From assembly GCF_045679555.1 (NCBI RefSeq), contig NC_092110.1, positions 3,859,390 through 3,923,389 on the forward strand: a stretch of DNA of 64,000 nt. The letters run 5' to 3'. The number at the start of each line of letters is the position of its first letter. The stretch's first letter is position 1. The stretch comes from Salvelinus alpinus. Lineage: Eukaryota > Chordata > Actinopteri > Salmoniformes > Salmonidae. The translations under genes and the position numbers were made by a program. Below are positions 32,296 to 46,500 of this stretch, piece after piece. The notes under the pieces are model-generated. The model worked only from the letters and a program-made list of their open reading frames with translations. It searched no databases and was not told the DNA's origin.

Positions 32296-35200
32296 GTCAA
32301 ATGTACTTAATTTTACATCAGCGGTTGTCAAAAAGTGGAAGAGAAGCAGAGACCAACCAAGTAAGGTTGAGTTCACAACCACAAGGTGTGAAACTTATTA
32401 GCAAAAATGATGACACAGTCTCCCGAGTGGCGCAGCGGTCTAAAGCACTGCATCTCAGTGCTAGAGGCATCACTACAGACCCTGATTTGATTCCAGTCTG
32501 TATCACAACCGGCCGTGATTGGAAGTCCCATAGGGAGGCGCACAATTGGCCCAGCGTCGTCCGGGTTTGGCCGGTGTAGGCCGTCATTGTAAATAAGAAT
32601 TTGTTCTTAACAGACTTGCCTAGTTAAATAAAGTTTTATCAAAAATGACCAGTACCATGTACCTGGGCAGCACCAAGGTGTGAGGTATTGTGGGCATTCT
32701 TACCCTGAGCTGTTTGATCTTGGCCTGGATGTCACACTCTGAGAAGTGCTCTATGTTGGTGAGCTGCAGGTCCATCTCCGTGAGCCACACCAGGATGCTG
32801 TCTCTGGCCGTCTCAAACTCCTCACGCTGACTGATAAAGTGCTGGAGAAATCATGAAGGGATGCTTTAGGATACACATTTCTCGGCAGCAAAAAATATAT
32901 TTACCAATGAATTGCAATTTCGGGCAGACACTCCTCATGATTTCTTTCTGTGAGCACTACGGATATTTAGGAGTGTAGAATTGGACTATATACAAGACTT
33001 CCTGTTGTGTTACAGTTGCTCAACAAGGATGGACGCGACTCTGTACCTTGAGCCTGCGGAGGATGGAGGCCACCCTCTTCTGCAGGTTGTCCCAGCGCTG
33101 GTTACCGTCGTGGGCCATCTCCCGGAGGCGACAGGAGGAGTCGGTGCGGCTCTCTCTGGCCAGACGGCGGTACTGCTTATTGATCAGCTCCAGCTGGGTC
33201 AGACTCTCATGGACCTGACGTTGGAATGCCTACAGGACAACATATAATTAAAATATATATATTTATCAACCCACACATTTAGTATCGAGGAAATGTTGAT
33301 TAATCATTCAGTTGATCAATTCATCATTTAGTATCAATCAGAGACAAGTTAGTCCATCCATGAGTTTTGTCTAGATATGTACAGTCGTGGCCAAAAGTTT
33401 TGAGAATGACACAAATATTAATTTCCACAAAGTTTGCTGCTTCAGTGTCTTTAGATATTTTTGTCAGATGTTCCTATGGAATAGTGAAGTATAATTACAA
33501 GCATTTCATAAGTGTCAAAGGCTTTTATTGACAATTACATGAAGTTGATGCAAAGAGTCAATATTTGCAGTGTTGACCCTTCTTTTTCAAGACCTCTGCA
33601 ATCCGCCCTGGCATGCTGTCAATTAACTTCTGGGTCACATCCTGACTGATGGCAGCCCATTCTTGCATAATCAATGCTTGGAGTTTGTCAGAATTTGTGG
33701 GGTTTTGTTTGTCCACCCGCCTCTTGAGGATTGACCACAAATTCTCAATGGGATTAAGGTCTGGGGAGTTTCGTTCGTTGTTTTGTTCCCCGAACCACTT
33801 AGTTATCACTTTTGCCTTATGGCAAGATGCTCCATCATGCTGGAAAAGGCATTGTTCGTCACCAAATTGGAGAAGTTGCTCTCGGAGGATGTGTTGGTAC
33901 CATTCTTTATTCATGGCTGTGTTCTTAGGCAAAATTGTGAGTGAGCCCACTCCCTTGGCTGAGAAGCAACCCCACACATGAATGGTCTCAGGATGCTTTA
34001 CTGTTGGCATGACACAGGACTGATGGTAGCGCTCACCTTGTCTTCTCCGGAGAAGCTTTTTTCCGGATGCCCCAAACAATTGGAAAGGGGTTTCATCAGA
34101 GAAAATGACTTTAACCCAGTCCTTAGCAGTCCAATCCCTGTACCTTTTGCAGAATATCAGTCTGTCCCTGATGTTTTTCCTGGAGAGAAGTGGCTTCTTT
34201 GCTGCCCTTCTTGACACCAGGCCATCCTCCAAAAGTCTTCACCTCACTGTGCGTGCAGATGTACTCACACCTGCCTGCTGCCATTCCTGAGCAAGCTCTG
34301 TACTGGTGTTGCCCTGATCCCGCAGCTGAATCAACTTTAGGAGACGATCCTGGCGCTTGCTGGACTTTCTTGAGCACCCTGAAGCCTTCTTCACAACAAT
34401 TGAACCGCTCTCCTTGAAGTTCCTTATGATCCGATAAATGGTTGATTTAGGTGCAATCTTACTGGCAGCAATATCCTTGCCTTTGAAGCCCTTTTTGTGC
34501 AAAGCAATGATGACTGCACGTGTTTCCTTGCAGGTAACCACGGCTGACAGAGGAAGAACAATGACTCCAAGCACCACCCTCCTTTTGAAGCTTCCAGTCT
34601 GTTATTCGAACTCAATCAGCATGACAGAGTGATCTCCAGCCTTGTCCTCGTCAACACTCACACCTGTGTTAACGAGAGAATCACTGACATGATGTCAGCT
34701 GGTCCTTTTGTGGCAGGGCTGAAATGTAGTGGAAATGTTTTTGGGGGATTCAGTTAATTTGCATGGCAAAGAGGGACTTTGCAATTAATTGCAATTCATC
34801 TGATCAGTCTTCATAACATTCTGGAGTATATGCAAATTGCCATCATACAAACTGAGGCAGCAGACTTTGTGAAAATTAATATTTGTGTCATTCTCAAAAC
34901 TTTTCGCCACGACTGTACTGTAGAGGTACTGTCTTCTGAATGTGAGATACATGGGGAGAGAATATAGTGGTTTACAGCATATCAAATAATGTGGTCTGTA
35001 ATAGTTGTACTGTACCTCAAACTTCTTTAGTTCTTCCTTGGCCACAGTGTAGAGCACGCCTGAAGAGTTGGGCAGAGCAGCAGTCTTCTCTGAGGTCACT
35101 AGCCACTCCTCAAAACGTGCAAAGTCCTCTAAGAACTTCTGCCATAAACGCCATGTCTCTTCAATCCTTAGAAATGAAAACGATATGGACTATTTTAAGT

Positions 35201-38200
35201 TATGGTGACAGCCTACATCATAAGCTTTCAAATAGACTAACCGACCCTAGAGTTACATCACCGCACTTTGCTTGATGATACTCTTGAAAAAATAAGTCTT
35301 CTGTGATGTACAGTACCAGTCAAAAGTTTGAACACACCTACTCAATAAAGGATTTTTCTTTATTTGTACTATTTTCTACATTGTAGAATAATAGTGAAGA
35401 CATCAGAACAATGAAATAACACATATGGAATCATGTAGTACCCAAAAAAGTATTAAACAAATCAAAATATATTTTAGAAATATATTTTATATCTTCAAAG
35501 TAGCCACCCTTTGCCTTGATTACAGCTTTGCACACTCTTGGCATTCTCTTCATGAGGTAGTCACCAGGAATGCATTTCAATTAACAGGTGTGCCTTGTTA
35601 AAAGTTAATTTGTGGAATTTCTTTCCTTCTTAATGTGTTTGAGCCAATCAGTTGTGTTGTGACAAGGTAGGGGTGGTATACAGAAGATAGCCCTATTTGG
35701 TAAAATACCAAATCCATATTTTGGCAATAACAGCTCAAATAAGCAAAGAGAAATGACAGTCCATCATTACTTTAAGACATGAAGGTCAGTCAATACGGAA
35801 AATGTCAAGAACTTTGAAAGTTTCTTCAAAGTGCAGTCGCAAAAAACCATCAAACGCTATGATGAAACTGGTTCTCATGAGGACGGCCACAGGAAAGGAA
35901 GACCAAGAGTTACCTCTGCTGCAGAGGGTAAGTTCATTAGAGTTACCAGCCTCAGAAACTGAGTTCAAGTAACAGACACATCTCAACATCAACTGTTCAG
36001 AGGAGACTGCGTGAATCAGACCTCCATGGTCAAATTGCTGCAAAGAAACCACTACTAAAGGACACCTATAAGAAGAAGAGACTTGCTTGGGCCAACAAAC
36101 ACGAGCAATGGACATTAGACAGGTGGAAATCTGTCCTTTGGTCTGATGAGTCCAAATGTTTAGATTTTTGGTTCCAACCGCCGTGTCTTTGTGAGACGCA
36201 GAGTAGGTGAACGGATGATTTCCGCATGTGTGGTTCACACAGTGAAGCATGGGAGGAGGAGGTGTGATGGTGTGGGGGTGCTTTGCTGGTGACAATGTCT
36301 GTGATTTATTTAGAATTCAAGGCACACTTAACCAGCATGGCTACCACAGCATTCTGCAGCGACACGCCATCCCATCTGGTTTGTGCTTCGTGGGACTATA
36401 ATTTGTTTTTTAACAGGACAATGACACAACACACACCCAGGCTTTGTAAGGGCTATTTGACCAAGAAGAAGAGTGATGGAGTGCTGCATCAGATGACCCG
36501 GCCTCCACAATCACCCGACAGCAACCCAATTCAGATGGTTTGGGATGAGTTGGACCGCAGAGTGAAGGAAAAGCAGCCAACAAGTGCTGATCATATGTGG
36601 GAACTCCTTCAAGACTGTTGGAAAAGCATTCCAGGTGAAGCTGGTTGAGAGAATGCCAAGAGTGTGCAAAGCTGTCATCAAGGCAAAGGGTGGCTACTTT
36701 GAAGAATCTCCAATATAAAATATATTTTTATTTGTTTAACACTTTTTTGGTTACTACATGATTCCATATGTGTTATTTCATAGTTTTGAAGTCTTCAGTA
36801 TTATTCTACAATGTAGAACTTGGTTAAAATAAAAAACCTTGAATGAGTAGGTTTGACTGGTACTGTATATAAAGTGTAATATTGGGATGCAAACTCAAAA
36901 CTCTATATCTGACATGATATATGTGTCTTTTTTGTGTGTGTGTGTTTTTATTTTTTACTTTCACTTGTACCCCTTTTTCTGTTCAATTGGTAGTTACAGT
37001 CTTGTTCCATCACTGCAACTCCCCTACGGACTCGGGAGAGGCGAAGGTCGAGAGCCATGCATCTTCCGAAACACAACCCTGCCAAGCCGCACTGCTTCTT
37101 AACCTGGAAGCCAGCTGCACTAATGTGTCAGAGGAAACACTGTCCAACTTGCAACCGAAGTCAGCTTGCAGGCACCCGGCCGCCTCATGGGTCTCCCGGT
37201 CACGGCCGGCTGGGACACAGCCTGGGATCGAACCTGGGCCTGTAGTGACGCCTCAAGCACTGCGATGCAGTGCCTTAGACCACTGTGCCACTTGGAAGGC
37301 CCTGTGTATTCTTTTTTTAAGCCCATAACCATGTGTGTGTGGTGTATACTTTTGTTTCAAAGTAGATTTGTTTAAGACTACCAAGAAAACACTCTGAGTG
37401 ACCCTGATTTAGCCCACTGCAGCAAAAGGTTAAGTTAAACTGTGTAGGTCTTACTTGAGCCTTCTCTCCATGGACAAGGCACAGATGCTCCTCCATCGGC
37501 GGTCCAGGCTGCGAGTGGCCTGCTGGATAGATTCAGACTCTGTGTCCGTGGCACAAGCGTCGCAGTCATGCAACAGCACCTCGCACAGGTTCAACACAGA
37601 CGCCACACCTGTACTGTGCTTCTCTATGTCACGCTGAAGCTCCTGGATAGATGGAGAGAAAAATGGAAGGACGTTATGGTACGCTATGTTAGAGAAAGAG
37701 GGTGGGATCCAGAACCAAGAAACCTGCTAAGATTTTTCAATAAGCCCTTCTCTATTGTATTGTCTGTAAGCCTGTCTGCTAGGAACTAAAAAGGATCTAT
37801 AAAATATCAACATAAGCATCCATCATTGATTATGTACAGTAGCTGTATTAATAGCTATACCAAGGGGTGTAAATTACAGTGTGTTTTCAAAGTACTCACA
37901 GCCCACTGATGCGGTAGCCTGGTGGTGCCAGATCTGTTTGTGCCATCTTGCCAACTGCTATGACAACGACTACAGGAGTCTACAAGACAGCACAAACAGA
38001 TCTGGGACCACCAAGCTGACGGGGTATTTACCTGCTGCAGGTCCAGCTTCCTCTGTATCTCCTGGGAATCACAGGTGTCATAGACGATGGGTCTGCATAG
38101 CTCAGTCTCTATGTGGGCCAGCCAGGACCGCAGACTACTCATGTTCTTATCCAGCTGCTGCACTGCCACCAGAGTCTCCCTCAGCTTCTTCACTCTATAG

Positions 38201-40536
38201 CAACCGAATACATGATGCTTGTTTTAGAAAAACATACATAACACAGCAGATTCCTAGTAAAGAAGCACCTAAAAACAATTAACAAACACTTCTTTTCACT
38301 CATTGTTTTTATTTTATTGAAGCTATATTTTACCAGGAAGTCCCATTGTGGTCAAATTGTGCTAAGTACAGTACTGTACACTGGGCCAGCCAGGGAGTTT
38401 CTGAAAGTCAAGAAGGCTGCATCAAAGAAAATATTAACGCCAATGGCGTGTGTAAACAAACCCGGCCATAGTATATACAGTGCATTCGGAAAGTATTCAG
38501 ACCACTTCCCTTTTCACACATTTTGTTACGTTACAGTCTTATTCTAAAATGGATTAAATAGAACATTTTCCTCATCAATCTACACACAATACCACATAAC
38601 GACAAAGCGAAAACAGAAATACCTTATTTACATAAGTATTCAGACCCTTTGCTATGAGACTCGAAACTGAGCTCAGGTGCATCCTGTTTCCTTTGATCAT
38701 CCTTGAGATGTTTCTACAACTTGATTGGAGTCCACCTGTGGTAAATTCAATTGATTAAACATGATTTGGAAAGACTGTCTATATAAGGTCCGACAGTTGA
38801 CAGTGCATGTCAGAGCATAAACCAATCCATGAGGTCAAAGGAATTGTCCGTAGAGCTCAGGATTGTGTCGAGGCACAGCTCTGGGGAAGAGTATCAAAAA
38901 ATGTCTGCAGCATTGACGGTCCACAAGAACACAGTGGCCTCCATCATTCTTAAATGGAAGAAGTTTGGAACCACCAAGACTCTTTCTAGAGCTGGCCGCC
39001 TGGCAAAACTGAGCAATCAGGGGAGAAGGGCCTTGGTCAGGGAGGTGACCATGAACCCAATGGTCACTCAGACAGCGCTCCAGAGTTTCTCTGTGGAGAT
39101 GGGAGAACCTTCCAGAAGGACAACCATCTCTGTAACACTCCACCAATCAGGCCTTTATGGTAGAGTGGCCAGACAGAAGCCACTCCTCAGTAAAAGGGAC
39201 ATGACAGCCCGCATGGAGTTTGCAAAAAGGCACCTAAATGACTCTTAGACCTTGAGAAACAAGATTCTCTGGCTTGATGAAACCAATATTGAACTCTTTG
39301 GCCTAAATGCCAAGCGTCACGTCTGGAGGAAACCTGGCACCATCCCTAGAGTGAAGCATAGTGGTGGCAGCATCATGCTGTGGGGATGTTTTTCAGCAGC
39401 AGGGCCTGGGAGACTAGTCAGGATCGAGGGAAAGATGAATGGAGAAAAGTACAGAGAGATCCTTGATGAAAACCTGCTCCAGAGCGCTCAGGACCTCAGA
39501 CTGGGGCGAAGGTTCAACTTCCAACAGGACAACAACCCTAAGCACACAGCCAAGACAACACAGGAGTGGGTTTAGGACAAGTCCCTGAATGTCCTTGAGT
39601 GGCCCAGCCAGAGCCTGGACTTAAACCCGATCGAACATCTCTGGAGAGACTTGAAAATAGCTGTGCAGCGACGCTCCCCATCCAACCTGACAGAGCTTGA
39701 GGATCTGCAGAGAAGAATGGGAGAACCTACCCAAATACAGGTGCGCCAAGCTTATAGCGTCATACCCAAGAAGACTCGGGGCTGTAATCACTGCCAAAGG
39801 TGCTTCAACAATGTTCTGAGTAAAGGGTCTGAATACTTATGTAAATGTTATAGCAGTTTTTTAAAATTTTAATACATTTGCTAACATTTCTAATAATCTG
39901 TTATTGCTTTGTCATTCATCCATTTTAGAATAAGCCTGTAACGTAACAAAATGTGGAAAAAGTCAAGTGGTCTGTATACTTTCCGAATGCACTCCTTACC
40001 TGGCTCCGATGAGGTCCAGCAGGTGTTGCCAGCGCTCGCCCACCTTGCTGAGTTTGTGTTCTATCTCAGAGGCCTTGGTCTCGTGGCTGGCCCTGGCCAG
40101 GCGCTCACCCATCTTGTGCAGCTGCAGCTTGTTCTCCTTAGCCACCTCTATCTCCTCCTGGTAGTCCTGGGAGAGGGAGTAAAAACTGTCATCAGATCAT
40201 GTAAAAGGGAGAATAGTGTAACAGTTTGGACTGAAACACTATTCAAAGAGGAATCAACTTCTACAAGCATTTCTCATAGAAGCAATTCAGAGTAGAGAAG
40301 ACCAATTCAATGGGACATTTGTCTAATTAATCAAACACAAACAAAAAGACAAGGTCTGGTATCGGTTGGTGTTTACCTTGCGTAGCTTCTCGATCATCTC
40401 CTCGATGCTGATGTCTCCATTCTGGGACACCTTGCTCTCCATGTTGGTAAGCCAGTCACACAGCTCCTTGTTCCTCTCGTTAAACACGGCCCACTCATTC
40501 AGCTTCTCACTCACCTGATTCTGCCGAAGGGATAGC

Positions 40537-40571
<35 letters not shown>

Positions 40572-43500
40572 CAAGACACAGATACACAGGAGTTGTAAAT
40601 ACATATACTCATTTGAAATGAATTCCCCATGGTAAGGATAATAGCTAGTTGCACAGAGAAAGAAATGAACATTTTCATATAAAAAAAGAAACATACACAA
40701 CTAGCAGTACTAGGCAACATGCATAGATTTAGCAGAACATGAACGAAGAGGTAGCAGTGATGTAGCGGTGTTACCTAATGTAATGCATCTAAAGCTAGCA
40801 CTGTGTGACTTCCTGTCACTATCTGGTATGTGGCCTATATTCACATACACCACCGGATGTAGTTTGAAGGGGAAACATCCTGTACTGTTTTGCATGAAAG
40901 TTCTCTCTATCTCAAGTCTAGTTATACCAAACATTACGCTTCCAGCTTTATGAAATCACCAGAGATATGTTTCACAAAGGCGATAAAGAAGACTGCAGAA
41001 CCACTATTCAATCATATTGACCATAGTCTGCTGCAGATCTTCCTGCACGAGTCAGCAATCAGTGCAAGCCTGCAACCCTGTTCCCATAACTATGCGTACA
41101 TAGTGCAGCCATGGCCTATTGTGGAGCTTCAGCACCACCATTTGGCACCACATGTCATTACAACTTAAAATGACAGCTCTAGTCTCTCTCGCTAGACTGA
41201 TGACACACCCATTGCGTCAGAAACACGGAGGCCGTGGGAAGAGACTGCTTCTCCTCACAGCAGTATATTCAACAGCCATACAGTACCTGGTGACAGATCT
41301 CCTCCCACTGGCGGTGCAGCAGCTCTATACGTTCCTGTAGAACAGACAGGTCCTCAGCACTGATGTAGCTAGACAGGGACTCCCTCAGCACCGTCAGGTG
41401 GGCTAGGTCTTCTGTCCAGCCGTCAAACGTGTTCTCCAAGTCCTGGTCATAGGAGAGAGAACGTTATCATCTGCTTTAAGCAACCAAGGCTATGTTTAGC
41501 TGAATATTTTTAAAGACATCACGGGTCAATTTGAAATGGCACCGTATGCCATACATGGTGCACTCCATTTGTGTACCATTTAGGACACAGTTCATGATAG
41601 GCCTAAGCCCACCTACAGATAATGTCTCTGGACATTATGTGAGCCTGCCTGTATTCAGTATTAAACATAGTATAATAATTGTAGGGTCGTTCCACCAAAA
41701 GAGTGCCTTTGATATTTTAAGTAGACATTTTGCACCAATATTGCATTTTAAAAGCCTGTTGTAATAAACAAAGTGCCCTTTAATATAGACCACTTGGAGA
41801 CTTAAAATAAAATCAGATTTTTTATATGAATAAAGACTTGCTAATTCAGCATTTTGACATTTGGTATTTGGTATTTTATTTGGATCCCCATTAGCTGTTG
41901 CAAAGGCAGCAACTACTCTTCCTGGGGTCCACACAAAACATGAAACATAATACAGAATGACATAATACAGAATATCAATAGACAAGAACAGCTCAAGGAC
42001 AGACCTACATACATTTATAAAAAGGCACATGTAGCCTACATATCAATGCATAGACACAAACTATCTAGGTCAAATAGGCGATAGGTGTTGTGCCACGAGG
42101 TGTTGCTTTATCTGTTTTATTAAAACCAGGTTTGCTGTTTATTTGAGCAATATGAGATGGAAGGAAGTTCCATGCAATAAGGGCTCTTTATAATACTGTA
42201 AAGTGGCTTGAGAAAGTATTCACCCCCTTGGCATTTTTCCTATTTTGTTGCCTTACAACCTGGAATTAAAATAAATTTTTGCGGGGTTTGTATCACTTGA
42301 TTTACACAACATGCCTACCACTTTGAAGATGCAAAATAGTTTTTATTGTGAAACAAACAAGAAATAAGACAAAAAAACAGAAAACTTGAGCGTGCATAAC
42401 TATTCACCCCCTCAAAGTCAATATTTTGTAGATCCACCTTTAGCAGCAATTACAGCTGCAAGTCTCTTGGGGTATGTCTCTATAAGCTTGGCACATCTAG
42501 CCACTGGGATTTTCTTTAAGGCAAAACAGCTCCAGCTCCTTCAAGTTGGATAGGTTCCGCTGGTGTACAGCAATCTTTAAGTCATACTACAGATTCTCAA
42601 TTGGATTGAGGTCTGGGCTTTGACTAGGCTATTCGAAGACATTTAAACGTTTCCCCTTAAACCACTAGAGTGTTGCTTTAGCAGTATTATGGTAATTGTC
42701 CTGCTGAAAGGTGAACCTCCGTCCCTGACTCAAATCTCTGGAAGACTGAAACAGGTTTCCCTCAAGAATTTCCCTGTATTTAGCGCCATCCATCACTCCT
42801 TCAACTCTGACCAGTTTTCCAGTCCCTGCAGATGAAAAACATCCCCACAGCATGATGCTGCCACCACCATGCTTCACTGTGGGGATGCTGTTCTCGGGGT
42901 GATGAGAGGTGTTGGGTTTGCTCTAGACATAGCATTTTCCTTGATGGCCAAAAAGCTCAATTTTAGTCTCATCTGACCAGAGAACCTTCTTCCATATGTT
43001 TGGGGAGTCTCCCATATGCCTTTTAGCGAACACCAAACGTGTTTTGGTGTTCGCTAAATTGTTGTGTAAGCAATTGTTTAAGCAATTGTTTTTTTTCTGG
43101 CCACTCTTCCGTAAAGCCCGCTAAATTGTTGTGTAAGCAATTGTGTAAGCAATTGTTTTTTTTCTGGCCACTCTTCCGTAAAGCCCAGCTCTGTGGAGTG
43201 TACGGCTTAAAGTGGTCCTATGGACCGACACTGCAGTCTACGCTGTGAAGCTTTGCAGCTCCATCAGGGTTATCTTTGGTCTCTTTGTTTCCTCTCTGAT
43301 TAATGTTCTCATTGCCTGGTCCGTGACTTTTGGTGGGCGGCCCTCTCTTGGCAGGTTTGTTATGATACCATATTCTTTCAAATTTTTTATAATGGATTCA
43401 ATGGTGCTCCGTGGGATGTTCAAAGTTTCAGATATTTTTTATAACCCAACCCTGATCTGTACTTCTCCACAACTTTGTCCCTGACATGTTTGGAGAGCTC

Positions 43501-46500
43501 CTTGGTCGTCATGGTGCCGCTTGCTTGGTGGTGCCCCTTGCTTAGTGGTGCTTAGTGGTGTTGCAGACTCTGGGGCCTTTCAGAACTGAGATCATGTGAC
43601 AGATCATGTGACAGATCATGTGACACTTAGATTGCACACAGGTGGACTTAATTGAACTAATAATGTGACTTCTGAAGGTAATTGGTTGCACCATATCTTA
43701 TTTAGGGGCTTCATAGCAAAGGGGGTGAATACATATGCACACACCACTTTCCAGGTTTTCATTTTTTATTATTTTTTTAAACAAGTTATTTTTTTTCATT
43801 TCACTTCAACAATTTGGACTATTTTGAGTATGTCCATTATATGAAATCCAAATGAAAATCAATTTAAATTACAGGTTGTAATGCAACAAAATAGGAAAAA
43901 CACCAAGGGGATGTGTAACGGTTTTCTTCTTGGGATGAAGGAGAGGACCAAAATGCAGCGTAGCCAGTGCTCAACATGTTTAATTAAACAATAACCGTGA
44001 ACACTTAAAAAATAACAAAATAACAAACCGTGAAAACCGAGACAGTCCTATCTGGTGCAGAACAAACACAGAGACAGGAAACAAACACCCACAAAAGCCT
44101 ACTGCCTATGGCTACCTTAAATATGGCTCCCAATCAGAGACAAATGAATGACAGCTGTCTCTGATTGAGACCCAATCTAGGCAGCCATAGACATAACTAG
44201 ACAACCTAACAAACACTATCCCATACACATACAACACCCATAGACTAACCAAACACATACAACATACAATGCCCACCCCAACTCACGCCCTGACCAACTA
44301 AACATAATCAAAATAACATAAAAATAGGTCAGGAACGTGACATAACCCCCCCCCCCCTCAAGGTGCGTACTCCGAACGCACCACCAAAAGTCTAGGGGAG
44401 GGTCTGGGTGGGCATCTGTCCACGGTGGTGGCTCCGGCTCTGGACGCTGTCCCCACACCACCATAGTCACTCCCCGCTTCCGTATCCCCCACCCAATGAC
44501 CACCCTCCAACTAAACCCACTTAACTGAAGGGGCAGCATCGGGATAAGGGGCAGCACCGGGATAAGGGGCAGCACCGGGATGAGGGACGGCAGCTCCGGG
44601 CTGAGGGACGGCAGCTCCGGGCTGAGGGACGGCAGCTCCGGGCTGAGGGACGGCAGCTCCGGACTGGCTGGCGGATCCTGGCTGGCTGGCGGATCCTGGC
44701 TGGCTGGCGGCTCTGGCTGGTCATGGCTGGCTGACGGCTCTGGCTGGTCATGGCTGGCTGACGGCTCTGGCTGGTCAGATCTGGCGGAAGGCTCTGGCTG
44801 ATCCGGTCTGGCGGAAGGCTCTGGCTGATCCGGTCTGGCGGAAGGCTCTGGCTGATCCGGTCTGGCGGAAGGCTCTAGCGGCTCCTGTCTGGCGGACGGC
44901 TCTAGCGGCTCCTGTCTGGCGGACGGCTCTGTAGGCTCATGGCAGACGGGCGGCTTTGCAGGCTCATGGCAGACGGACAGTTCAGACGGCGTTGGGCAGA
45001 CGGGCAGTTCAGGCGCCGCTGGGCAGACGGGCAGTTCAGGCGCCGCTGGGCAGACGGGCAGTTCAGGCGCCGCTGGGCAGACGGGCAGTTCAGGCGCCGC
45101 TGGGCAGACGGGCAGTTCAGGCGCCGCTGGGCAGACGGCAGACTCTGGCCGGCTGAGACGCACTGTAGGCCTGGTGCGTGGTACCGGAACTGGAGGTACC
45201 GGGCTAAGGACACGCACCTTCAGGCTAGTGCGGGGAACAACAACAAGGCACACTGGACTCTCGTGGCGCACTCTAGGCCTGGTGCGTGGTACCGGAACTG
45301 GAGGTACCGGGCTGAGGGCACGCACCTTAGGGCGAGTGCGGGGAGAAGGAACAGTGCGTACAGGGCTCTGGAGACGCACAGGAGGCTTGGTGCGTGGTGC
45401 CGGAACTGGAGGCACTGGGCTGGAGACACGCACCATAGGGAGAGTGCGTGGAGGAGGAACAGGGCTCTGGAGATGCACTGGAAGCCTGGTGCGTGGTGTA
45501 GGCACTGATGGTACTGAGCTGGGGTGGGAAGGTGGCGCCGGATATACCGGACCGTGAAGGAGGACACGTGCTCTTGAGCACCGAGCCTCCCCAACCTTAC
45601 CAGGTTGAATGGTCCCCGTAGCCCTGCCAGTGCGGCGAGGTGGAATAGCCCGCACTGGGCTATGCAGGCGAACCGGGGACACCACCTGTAAGGCTGGTGC
45701 CATGTACGCCGGCCCGAGGAGACGTACTGGAGGCCAGATACGTTGGGCCGGCTTCATGGCATCCGGCTCGATGCCCAACCTAGCCCTCCCAGTGCGGCAA
45801 GGTGGAATAGCCCGCACTGGGCTAAGCATGCGTACTGGGGACACCGTGCGCTTTACCGCATAACACGGTGTCTGACCAGTACGACGCCCTCTCACTCCAC
45901 GGCAAGCCCGGGGAGTTGGCTCAGGTATCCAACCCGGCTTCGCCACACTCCCCTTTATCCCCCCCCCAAGAAATTTTTGGGTGAGCCTCTCGGGCTTCCA
46001 GCCTCTCTTACGTGCTGCCTCCTCAATCCACCGCTCCTGGGCTGTGGCTGCCTCCTTCTTCTCCCGAGAGCGGCGATTCTCTCCAACCCTTCCCCAGGGT
46101 CCTTTTCCGTCCATGATCTCCCAAGACCATTCCTCCTGTGTCCAGTAGTCCTGTGTACTGGGCCGCTGCTGCTCCCCGTTGCTACGCTGCTTGGTCCGGG
46201 TTTGGTGGGTGTTTCTGTAACGGTTTTCTTCTTGGGATGAAGGAGAGGACCAAAATGCAGCGTAGCCAGTGCTCAACATGTTTAATTAAACAATAACCGT
46301 GAACACTTAACAAATAACAAAATAACAAACCGTGAAAACCGAGACAGTCCTATCTGGTGCAGAACAAACACAGAGACAGGAAACAAACACCCACAAAAGC
46401 CTACTGCCTATGGCTACCTTAAATATGGCTCCCAATCAGAGACAAATGAATGACAGCTGTCTCTGATTGAGACCCAATCTAGGCAGCCATAGACATAACT

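Noticed and set aside
38320-38470. Possible further repeat fragment between E26 and Tc1 element E
   Set aside because: Some resemblance to SINE/LINE tails, but too short and diverged to assign.
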